DNA from: Streptomyces sp.
GTDB taxonomy: Bacteria; Actinomycetota; Actinomycetes; Streptomycetales; Streptomycetaceae
NCBI GenBank assembly: GCA_003519485.1
Contig: DOWQ01000702.1
Span: 1-10,029, forward strand
Reading direction: 5' to 3'
DNA: 10,029 nucleotides
Positions 1 to 4,805 of this stretch are shown piece after piece; positions within the stretch are counted from its first letter, which is position 1, and every line of letters begins with the position of its first letter. Under the pieces are notes generated by a model. That model was not told where the DNA came from. It made no database searches and saw nothing but the letters and a program-made list of their open reading frames with translations. The translations under genes and the position numbers were made by a program.

Positions 1-425
1 TGCTGTATCCCGCCGGAGAGCTGCCACGGGTACGCACCCGCCGCGTCGTCGAGGCCGACGGCGCGCAGGGAGCTCGCGACGAGTTCCCGGCGGCGGTCCT
101 TGGAGAGGTGTTTCTTCTGCCGGAGCGGCAGTTCGACGTTGTCCCGCACGCTCATCCAGGGGAACAGGCTGCGCCCGTACTCCTGGAAGACCACCGCCAT
201 GCCGGGCGGCGGGCCGGTGACGGGGCCGCCCTGCAGGAGGACGTCACCGCCCGTGGGCGCGAGCAGGCCGGCGATGCACTTGAGGAGGGTCGTCTTGCCG
301 CAGCCGGACGGGCCGACCAGGCAGACGAGTTCGCCGGCTTCGAGGGAGAAGGTCAGGTCGCGGACCGCCTCGACGCGCCGCCCGTGCCCCTCGTAGACCT
401 TCCGCAGGCCCCGTACGTCGAGCAT
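1..425 (-). CDS. ABC importer ATPase (SsuB/TauB/NrtD-like), partial
   Basis: This is the ATP-hydrolysing subunit of the importer encoded upstream, acting on the cytoplasmic face of the membrane. The 141 visible residues hold Walker A GPSGCGKTT (38-46), the Q-loop glutamine in VVFQEYG (about 81) and the start of the signature LSGGIQ (136-141). Walker B, the H-loop and the C-terminus lie outside the window. The Q-loop context FQEYGRSLFPWMSV is typical of the nitrate/sulfonate/taurine/pyrimidine-precursor importers. I chose ATG 425 because GGAGAGGA stands just before it. An in-frame ATG at 524 overlaps the permease stop (ATGA), as at the other junctions of this operon, and would add 33 low-complexity residues. 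The family is clear. The substrate cannot be read from this subunit. Confidence 0.92.
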   Translation of the reverse strand, partial: MLDVRGLRKVYEGHGRRVEAVRDLTFSLEAGELVCLVGPSGCGKTTLLKCIAGLLAPTGGDVLLQGGPVTGPPPGMAVVFQEYGRSLFPWMSVRDNVELPLRQKKHLSKDRRRELVASSLRAVGLDDAAGAYPWQLSGGIQ

Positions 426-520
426 GTGCTGTCCTCTCCTGCCGTTGCGGGCTTGCGCGTTCCGGGCTTCCGGGTTCCGGGCCTCCGCGTTGCCCGCTCC
501 GCCGCCCCGTGCCTCCGCGT

Positions 521-1405
521 TCATGACGCCTTCCGGGCTGCGCGCAGGCCGTGATACCAGGCCAGCGCCCGGCGCTCGACCAGCTGGAAGACCACCGAGA
601 GCAGGACGCCGAGGAGGCCGAGGAGCAGGATGCCGCTCCACATGCCGGGGATGGCGAAGGTCCGCTGGAACTGCACGATGGCGTAGCCGAGTCCGTTGCT
701 GGCCGCGAACATCTCGCTGATGACCATCAGGATGACGCCGATCGACAGGGCCTGTCGCAGCCCGGCGAAGATCTGCGGGGAGGCGGCGGGCAGCACGAGG
801 CGGCGCAGCCGGGCCGCGCCGCCGATGCCGTACGACCTGGCGGTCTCGGCCAGTACGCCGTCGATCGCGCGGACGCCCTCGACGGTGTTGAGCAGGACGG
901 GCCAGACGCAGCCGGAGACGATGACGGCGACCTTCATCGTGTCGCCGATGCCGGCGAACAGCATGATCACGGGGACCAGGACCGGCGGCGGCACGGCGCG
1001 GAGGAACTCCAGTACGGGCTCGGTGGCGGCTCGCACCCGGGGGTAGGAGCCGATGACGACGCCGAGCGCCACGCCCAGCACGGCCGCGGCGAGGTAGCCG
1101 GCGAGCAGCCGGGCGACGCTGGGCAGTAGGTCCTCGGCGAACCGTTCGCCGGTCCACACCTCGCGGCCGCTCTCCAGGATGGCGCTCAGCCGCGGGGAGT
1201 AGACGCTGGTGCTGCCTGCGGATGCGTACCACCACACGGTGACGAGCAGCGCCGGCAGCCCGAGGGCGAACAGCAGCCGCAGGCCGGCGCGCCTGAGCGC
1301 GCGCGGCCGGGCGGCGCCGGGTTCGGCCGTACGGTCAACGGCGGTTCCGGGGGCGGCGATACGTTCCCCGGCGTCGCCGTCCGTTGCCCCTGCTGCGCGC
1401 TTCAT
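521..1405 (-). CDS. ABC importer permease, second of two
   Basis: The 294-residue integral membrane protein belongs to the BPD_transp_1 family (SsuC/TauC/NrtB-like). A charged, Ala/Gly-rich cytoplasmic tail of about 40 residues is followed by hydrophobic segments near 42-62, 97-120, 138-172, 215-235 and 257-276. The EAA loop that contacts the ATPase is visible as ETARSYGIGG...PAASP (187-210). The ATG at 1405 overlaps the stop of the preceding permease (ATGA), which implies translational coupling and excludes the longer upstream reading. It probably forms a heterodimer with the permease at 1402-2331, with which it shares the ETARSYG loop and the C-terminal VERR-LAW pattern, so the pair looks like an old duplication. 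The substrate is unknown. Confidence 0.93.
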   Translation of the reverse strand: MKRAAGATDGDAGERIAAPGTAVDRTAEPGAARPRALRRAGLRLLFALGLPALLVTVWWYASAGSTSVYSPRLSAILESGREVWTGERFAEDLLPSVARLLAGYLAAAVLGVALGVVIGSYPRVRAATEPVLEFLRAVPPPVLVPVIMLFAGIGDTMKVAVIVSGCVWPVLLNTVEGVRAIDGVLAETARSYGIGGAARLRRLVLPAASPQIFAGLRQALSIGVILMVISEMFAASNGLGYAIVQFQRTFAIPGMWSGILLLGLLGVLLSVVFQLVERRALAWYHGLRAARKAS

Positions 1406-2331
1406 ACAGCCGCCTCCCCGCGTACGGACTGGTGCCAGGCGAGCGAGCGGCGCTCCACCGCCCGCGCACCGAGGTTGATCAGGACGCCGAGCAGGCCGGT
1501 GACGGCGACCAGCGCGTACATGTCCGGTACGGCGTGGGATGCCTGGGCGACGGCGATCCTGGCGCCGAGCCCGGGGGTGCCGATGACGAGTTCGGCGGTG
1601 ATGGCGAGCACGAGGGCGACGGCGGCGGCCAGCCGGATCCCGGTCATGACGTACGGCAGGGCGGTCGGCCACAGCAGATACCGGATCCGGGCCCAGGTGC
1701 CGAGGCCGTAGCTGCGGGCGGTCTCCTCGGCGACGGGGTCGATGTCGCGGACGCCGTAGAGGACTTGGACGAGGACCTGCCAGAACGCCGCGTACACCAC
1801 CAGCAGCAGGGTGGAGCGCAGGTCGGTGCCGTAGAGGAGGACCGCGAGCGGGATCAGGGCCACCGAGGGGATGGGGCGCAGGAATTCGATGGTGGTGGCC
1901 GTGATGTCGCGCAGATACGGGACGGTGACGATCACGATCCCCACGCCGATGCCGGCGGCGGTGGCGATGAGCAGGCCGAGGGCCCAGCCGGTGAGGGTGT
2001 CGCCGAGTGCCGTCCAGAAGGCGGCGTCGGCCATCTCCCCGGCGAGTGCGGCGGCGATGCTGCTGGTCGGCGGGAGGTACTCGGGCGGGACGACACCGAG
2101 CCGGGGCACCGCCTCGACCAGGGCGAGAAAGACGCCGAGGCCGGCCAGGCCGAGGGCGGCGTTGTTCCAGCGGGCGCGGGCGGGCCGGGGCGCGGGCGCT
2201 GATACGGGTACGGGTACGGGTACGGGTGCTGACGCGGCGGACCGGCCGGAGAGGTTTCCGGACCGGCCGGCCGACGCGGACTGTCCGGCCGGTCCGGCGG
2301 CCGTGGGTTCCTGCGGGCTGTCCTCCGTCAC
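1402..2331 (-). CDS. ABC importer permease, first of two
   Basis: The 309-residue BPD_transp_1 permease is the partner of the gene at 521-1405. Its first 50 residues are a disordered Ser/Ala/Pro tail with a PV dipeptide run (36-43) encoded by a hexanucleotide repeat. Hydrophobic segments then appear near 58-75, 110-137, 155-190, 235-250 and 272-288. The EAA loop is ETARSYGLGT...PTALP (203-226). The start is GTG at 2331, overlapping the binding-protein stop as GTGA, so translation is probably coupled. The pair of distinct permeases within one importer is less common than the single homodimeric permease of SsuABC or TauABC and fits the general NitT/TauT class. The substrate is not determined. 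Confidence 0.93.
   Translation of the reverse strand: MTEDSPQEPTAAGPAGQSASAGRSGNLSGRSAASAPVPVPVPVSAPAPRPARARWNNAALGLAGLGVFLALVEAVPRLGVVPPEYLPPTSSIAAALAGEMADAAFWTALGDTLTGWALGLLIATAAGIGVGIVIVTVPYLRDITATTIEFLRPIPSVALIPLAVLLYGTDLRSTLLLVVYAAFWQVLVQVLYGVRDIDPVAEETARSYGLGTWARIRYLLWPTALPYVMTGIRLAAAVALVLAITAELVIGTPGLGARIAVAQASHAVPDMYALVAVTGLLGVLINLGARAVERRSLAWHQSVRGEAAV
2204..2227. repeat. Hexanucleotide tandem repeat (ACGGGT x4)
   Basis: Four perfect copies of ACGGGT lie inside the permease gene at 1402-2331. On the coding strand they encode the Pro-Val run of its N-terminal tail. Copy changes would keep the frame. Confidence 0.9.
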
Positions 2332-3287
2332 GGCAGCAGCTTGTCCAGGTCGGGCGCGGTCTTGAAGAGGCCGTCCTGCTGTCCCAGTTCGGCCAGCCGG
2401 TCCAGGGAGTCCCGGCTGGGCTCCTCGGGCCAGCTCGGGAGGGTCATGGCGTCCAGCGTCTCGGCGGGGATCTTGGTGTACGTGCTGAGGATCTCCCGGA
2501 CCTCGTCGGGGTGGCTCTCGGCGTAGGCGAGGGATTCCCGGGTCGCCTCCTGGAACTTCTTCACCAGCTCGGGATTCTTCTGGGCCAGCTCGGCGGAGGT
2601 GAAGTACATGGCGACGGTGAGTTCGGGGTGGACGTCGACGAAGTTGGAGGCGATGACCCGGCCGCCGCTCCCCTTGATGACGGCGAGCGACGGCTCGACG
2701 ACCCAGGCGGCGTCGATCCGGCCGCCGTCCAGAGCGGCGGGCATCTGGTCGAAGGCCATCTCGACGAATTCCACCTTCTCCGGATCGCCGCCGGCCTTGC
2801 GCACCGACTCCCGTACGGAGGTGTCGCCGATGTTCTTGAGCGTGTTGACCGCGACCTTCTTGCCCGCGAGGCCGGCCGCGGACTTGACCGGGCTGTCCTT
2901 CTTGACGACGACCCCGCCGAAGTCGGCGCCGTCCTTCCCGGTCGAGGCGACGCCGTTGACGACGGCCTTCAGCGGCACCTGCTGGCTCTGGGCAACCATC
3001 AGCGAGGTGACGTTGCTGAATCCGAACTGGAACTGGCCGCTGACCACGCCGGGCACGATGGCCGCGCCGCCCTGTCCGGTCTCCAGGGTCAGCTCGATGC
3101 CGCGCTCGCTGTAGAAGCCCTTCTCCTTGCCGAGGTAGACGGGCGCCACGTCGACGATGGGAATGACGCCGAGCTTGACCGGGGTGCTGCCGTCCGGCGA
3201 GGTTTCCGAGGACTCCGAAGATCCGCAGGCCGTCGTGGCGGTGATGAGCATCGCCACGGTGGCGAGCCCGACTGGCAAACGGCGCAC
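2328..3287 (-). CDS. Substrate-binding lipoprotein, NMT1/THI5 (SsuA-like) family
   Basis: The extracellular binding protein captures the substrate for the two permeases. With the GTG at 3287 it has 319 residues: basic RR at 2-3, a hydrophobic stretch to residue 20, and a lipidation cysteine at 21 in TTAC, followed by a Ser/Glu-rich linker. The mature part starts VKLGVIPIVDVAPVYLG and continues KGFYSERGIELTLE, the usual N-lobe of NMT1/THI5-like proteins that bind sulfonates, taurine, nitrate or pyrimidine-type molecules. I prefer GTG 3287 over the GTG 30 bases upstream because GGGAGG lies 4 bases before it and the signal peptide then starts correctly. It is the first gene of the operon. The neighbouring NCS1 symporter and cupin make a nucleobase-like substrate an attractive guess, but a sulfonate cannot be excluded. 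Confidence 0.93.
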   Translation of the reverse strand: MRRLPVGLATVAMLITATTACGSSESSETSPDGSTPVKLGVIPIVDVAPVYLGKEKGFYSERGIELTLETGQGGAAIVPGVVSGQFQFGFSNVTSLMVAQSQQVPLKAVVNGVASTGKDGADFGGVVVKKDSPVKSAAGLAGKKVAVNTLKNIGDTSVRESVRKAGGDPEKVEFVEMAFDQMPAALDGGRIDAAWVVEPSLAVIKGSGGRVIASNFVDVHPELTVAMYFTSAELAQKNPELVKKFQEATRESLAYAESHPDEVREILSTYTKIPAETLDAMTLPSWPEEPSRDSLDRLAELGQQDGLFKTAPDLDKLLP

Positions 3288-3327
3288 GGGGCCTCCCTTA
3301 TGAGTTCTCCAGTGCACCGCTCGAAGT

Positions 3328-3342
3328 GTGCGCTGACCGAAC
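3328..3342. promoter_or_regulatory. Putative IclR-type operator O1
   Basis: GTGCGCTGACCGAAC is an imperfect palindrome (GTGCG-N5-CGAAC). It matches the site at 3543-3557 at 13 of 15 positions. It lies 16 bases past the -10 box of the importer promoter, where a bound repressor could block transcription. Read on the other strand it has the GTTCG-N5-CGCAC form that I recall for the PcaR operator of Pseudomonas. That comparison is from memory. Confidence 0.5.
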
Positions 3343-3358
3343 GTTGATTCTCAGGGGG

Positions 3359-3387
3359 AACATAGAGTCGGCCCGGTGGGTAATCAA
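3359..3387 (-). promoter_or_regulatory. Putative promoter of the ABC importer operon
   Basis: Reading the minus strand, TTGATT (3387-3382), a 17-base spacer and TATGTT (3364-3359) form a good sigma-70-like promoter. The predicted transcript start is near 3352, giving a leader of about 65 bases before GTG 3287. The assignment rests on the match and spacing only. Confidence 0.5.
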
Positions 3388-3440
3388 AACTCGTGCACAA
3401 GCCCGCTCAGCACCGCACCCGCGACCCGCTGTCCGGACTT

Positions 3441-3463
3441 CGGCGGAACAATGGCCTCCGCCG
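3441..3463. repeat. Inverted repeat in the divergent intergenic region
   Basis: CGGCGGA (3441-3447) and TCCGCCG (3457-3463) are perfect 7-base arms around a 9-base spacer, lying between the two divergent promoters. TGGCCTCCGC, which overlaps the right arm, recurs 21 bases downstream (3452-3461 and 3473-3482). It may be a second regulator site or chance in GC-rich DNA. Confidence 0.3.
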
Positions 3464-3496
3464 GATCCGTCGTGGCCTCCGCACCCGCCACACCCG

Positions 3497-3525
3497 TTGA
3501 CGTGCCAACTGCCCGGCCATAACGT
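3497..3525 (+). promoter_or_regulatory. Putative promoter of the IclR regulator gene
   Basis: TTGACG (3497-3502), a 17-base spacer and TAACGT (3520-3525) form a good sigma-70-like promoter. The predicted transcript start is near 3532, about 42 bases before the ATG. Confidence 0.5.
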
Positions 3526-3542
3526 CCCTGTTGCGCTCGATG

Positions 3543-3557
3543 GTTCGCAGACCGAAC
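3543..3557. promoter_or_regulatory. Putative IclR-type operator O2
   Basis: GTTCGCAGACCGAAC is a palindrome with perfect 5-base arms (GTTCG-N5-CGAAC). It starts 17 bases past the -10 box and ends just before the ribosome-binding site of the IclR gene. It is near-identical to O1 at 3328-3342, which suggests autoregulation plus control of the divergent importer operon. Confidence 0.55.
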
Positions 3558-3573
3558 AAAAGAGGGGTTGTGC

Positions 3574-4359
3574 ATGGGTGAACAGGTGCGAGAAGCGCAC
3601 TTCGTCCAGTCTCTCGAACGCGGGCTGGCCGTCATCCGCGCCTTCGACGGCGAACACCGGGAGTTGACGCTCAGCGAGGTCGCCCGCGCCTGCGACTTCA
3701 CCCGCGCCGCGGCCCGCCGCTTTCTGCTCACCCTCACCGACCTCGGCTATGTCACTACCGACGGACGGCTGTTCCGGCTCACTCCCCGGGTGCTGGAGCT
3801 CGGATACGCCTACTTGTCCAGCTTCTCGCTGCCCGACATCGCAGAGCCCCATCTCGAACGCCTGGTCGCCGAGGTCCGCGAGTCCTCCTCGGTGTGCGTG
3901 CTGGACGGCGACGACATCGTCTACGTGGGACGCGTGCCCACCAGCCGCATCATGACCGCCACCATCACGGTCGGCACCCGCTTCCCCGCCCAGGTGACCT
4001 CGGTGGGCCGCGTCCTGCTGGCCCACCTCACCGATGAGGAGATCGAACGGCGCCTCGAACGCACCGAGCTCCGCCCGCTGACTTCCCGCACCATCACCTC
4101 CGCCGCCCTGTTGCGCACGGAGCTCCGGCGGGTGCGCCGGCAGGGCTACGCCATCGTCGACCAGGAGCTGGAGGAGGGGCTGCGCTCGGTGGCCGCCCCG
4201 GTCCGGGCCCGGGACGGCTCGGTGGTCGCGGCCGTCAACATCCCCGTGCACGCAAGCCGCAACTCGGTGGACTCCGTACGCCGTGACCTGCTGCCCGCGC
4301 TGCTGGCGACCGTGGCCCGGATAGAGGCCGACCTACGAGTGGTCAAGCCCTGGCGCTGA
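3574..4359 (+). CDS. IclR-family transcriptional regulator (PcaR/PobR-like)
   Basis: The 261-residue DNA-binding regulator has an N-terminal winged helix of the IclR type (about 10-72: FVQSLERGLAVIRAF, LTLSEVARACDFTRAAARRFLLTL, LGYV...FRLTPRVLELG). A C-terminal effector-binding domain (about 85-255) includes the LRSVAAPVRARDGSVVAAVNI stretch typical of the family. The ATG at 3574 follows AGAGGGG by 6 bases. A TTG two codons upstream would put the Shine-Dalgarno too close. It is divergent to the ABC importer and codirectional with the NCS1 symporter, and two matching palindromes flank the divergent promoters. PcaR/PobR relatives respond to aromatic or beta-ketoadipate pathway metabolites, while other IclR members (AllR) respond to purine catabolites. 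The effector here is unknown. Confidence 0.95.
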   Translation: MGEQVREAHFVQSLERGLAVIRAFDGEHRELTLSEVARACDFTRAAARRFLLTLTDLGYVTTDGRLFRLTPRVLELGYAYLSSFSLPDIAEPHLERLVAEVRESSSVCVLDGDDIVYVGRVPTSRIMTATITVGTRFPAQVTSVGRVLLAHLTDEEIERRLERTELRPLTSRTITSAALLRTELRRVRRQGYAIVDQELEEGLRSVAAPVRARDGSVVAAVNIPVHASRNSVDSVRRDLLPALLATVARIEADLRVVKPWR

Positions 4360-4401
4360 CTCAGCGCCGCGAGAGTCCCTCAACACCTCTCCTTGCCCGC
4401 T

Positions 4402-4418
4402 GCCACGCATGACGTGGC
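4402..4418 (+). terminator. Short hairpin after the IclR gene
   Basis: GCCACG (4402-4407) and CGTGGC (4413-4418) form a perfect 6-bp stem with a 5-base loop, 42 bases after the IclR stop. A second small hairpin, CCGGG-CTGCT-CCCGG (4429-4443), follows. There is no T-run, which is common in actinomycete terminators. Confidence 0.35.
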
Positions 4419-4469
4419 CAGGGTGACGCCGGGCTGCTCCCGGGCGACGCGGAGGTATCGGTTGGCCCG

Positions 4470-4515
4470 TGCCGCTCTCCTGCGCTCCCGCGTGCGCGCC
4501 CGCAGGAGAGCGGCA
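4470..4515 (+). terminator. Long perfect stem-loop, probable terminator of the IclR gene
   Basis: Bases 4470-4484 (TGCCGCTCTCCTGCG) pair perfectly with 4501-4515, giving a 15-bp stem around a 16-base loop. It lies 110 bases past the IclR stop and well before the next promoter. A perfect stem of this length is unlikely by chance. It has no T-run, so a terminator is the likeliest but not the only role. It could also be a processed RNA structure or a protein-binding palindrome. Confidence 0.55.
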
Positions 4516-4544
4516 GCGGGCGGCCGAGTTGGCCGGCGCAGCGT

Positions 4545-4634
4545 GGGCTCATCGCCGCGTGCGCGGGATCAGTGAACAGCACGGGCAGTCTGCGGGTGGT
4601 TATGGGGGTTCATCCCCGCATGCCCGGGGAGAGA
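4545..4634 (-). CRISPR. Relic type I-E CRISPR mini-array (two repeats, one spacer)
   Basis: Two 29-base blocks at 4545-4573 and 4606-4634 match at 21 of 29 positions and are separated by exactly 32 bases (4574-4605). This is the 29+32 = 61-base period of type I-E arrays. The right copy reads GGTTCATCCCCGCATG followed by CCCGGGGAGA. Its reverse complement (TCTCCCCGGGCATGCGGGGA, then TGAACC) resembles the actinomycete I-E repeat family that I recall as GTGCTCCCCGC...GCGGGGATGA. Translated forward, the copies give GSSPRARD and GSSPHARGE, the peptide signature often left in false ORFs by I-E repeats. The left copy has decayed stem bases, as trailer-end repeats often do. No cas gene is in the window. 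No third repeat is found 61 bases to either side. Confidence 0.55.
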
Positions 4635-4682
4635 TACCGGCTCGACCGGCCTGCCACAAGTGGTCCGACCGCACTCCTCGAA

Positions 4683-4705
4683 GTCAAGGGCCCGGAACCC
4701 TTGAC
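4683..4705 (+). repeat. Inverted repeat upstream of the NCS1 promoter
   Basis: GTCAAGGG (4683-4690) and CCCTTGAC (4698-4705) form a perfect 8-bp stem with a 7-base loop. It overlaps a second inverted repeat, GAACCC (4695-4700) with GGGTTC (4709-4714), so the two cannot form together. The right arm includes the putative -35 box TTGACG. Confidence 0.4.
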
Positions 4706-4728
4706 GCAGGGTTCACGAAAACTACGTT
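4701..4728 (+). promoter_or_regulatory. Putative promoter of the NCS1-cupin operon
   Basis: TTGACG (4701-4706), a 16-base spacer and TACGTT (4723-4728) fit a sigma-70-like promoter with a transcript start near 4735, about 70 bases before ATG 4806. The surrounding 60-70 bases are distinctly AT-richer than the rest of the window. A weaker alternative is TTGCTT (4743-4748) with TAGTTT (4764-4769). Confidence 0.4.
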
Positions 4729-4762
4729 TCTGCAAGCGGAAGTTGCTTTCCACTTTATGGAA
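4728..4762. promoter_or_regulatory. Two tandem palindromes, putative operators of the NCS1 gene
   Basis: TTCTGCAAGCGGAA (4728-4741, one mismatch between 6-base arms) and TTCCACTTTATGGAA (4748-4762, perfect 5-base arms TTCCA/TGGAA) have centres 20.5 bases apart, about two helical turns. The first covers the predicted -10 end and transcript start. A third short palindrome, GAACGTTC (4770-4777), follows. TGGAA/TTCCA arms are also those of the E. coli IclR box, recalled from memory, though in the opposite order. They differ from the O1/O2 boxes, so another regulator may act here. Confidence 0.45.
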
Positions 4763-4805
4763 TTAGTTTGAACGTTCCCCGCCGTCCTCACCCCGGAGCC
4801 CCCGC

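Noticed and set aside
1406..1672. Longer 383-codon reading of the second permease
   Set aside because: The extra 89 residues are Arg-rich noise overlapping the first permease. ATG 1405 forms an ATGA overlap and starts a normal-length protein.
521..3287. Firm assignment of the importer as SsuABC (sulfonate) or ThiXYZ (hydroxymethylpyrimidine)
   Set aside because: The families overlap too much to name the substrate by eye. No thiamine or sulfonate genes are visible, and two distinct permeases do not fit the standard SsuABC set.
2007..3347. Plus-strand open frame of 446 codons opposite the binding-protein and permease genes
   Set aside because: Its composition (runs of Arg/Gly/Asp/Val) is that of an antisense shadow in high-GC DNA. 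The minus-strand proteins carry real motifs. The same holds for the other long antisense frames, such as 108-554, 1384-2202, 3298-4251 and 6730-7758.
3330..3364. CTGAGA on the minus strand in the leader of the NMT1/THI5-type binding protein, as in a TPP riboswitch
   Set aside because: Only this hexamer is present. The other conserved TPP elements (GGGGTGC, TGAACCTGAT, GATAATGCCAGCG-like) are missing, and the predicted transcript start falls inside it.
4481..4512. A third CRISPR-like repeat to the left of 4545
   Set aside because: TGCGCTC and CCGCGTGCGCG recall the block at 4545-4573, but the offset is 63-67 rather than 61, four bases are missing, and the bases belong to the long stem-loop. 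Too weak to call.
4667..4695. A CRISPR repeat one period to the right of 4606
   Set aside because: The bases at the expected place do not resemble the repeat, so the array ends at 4634.
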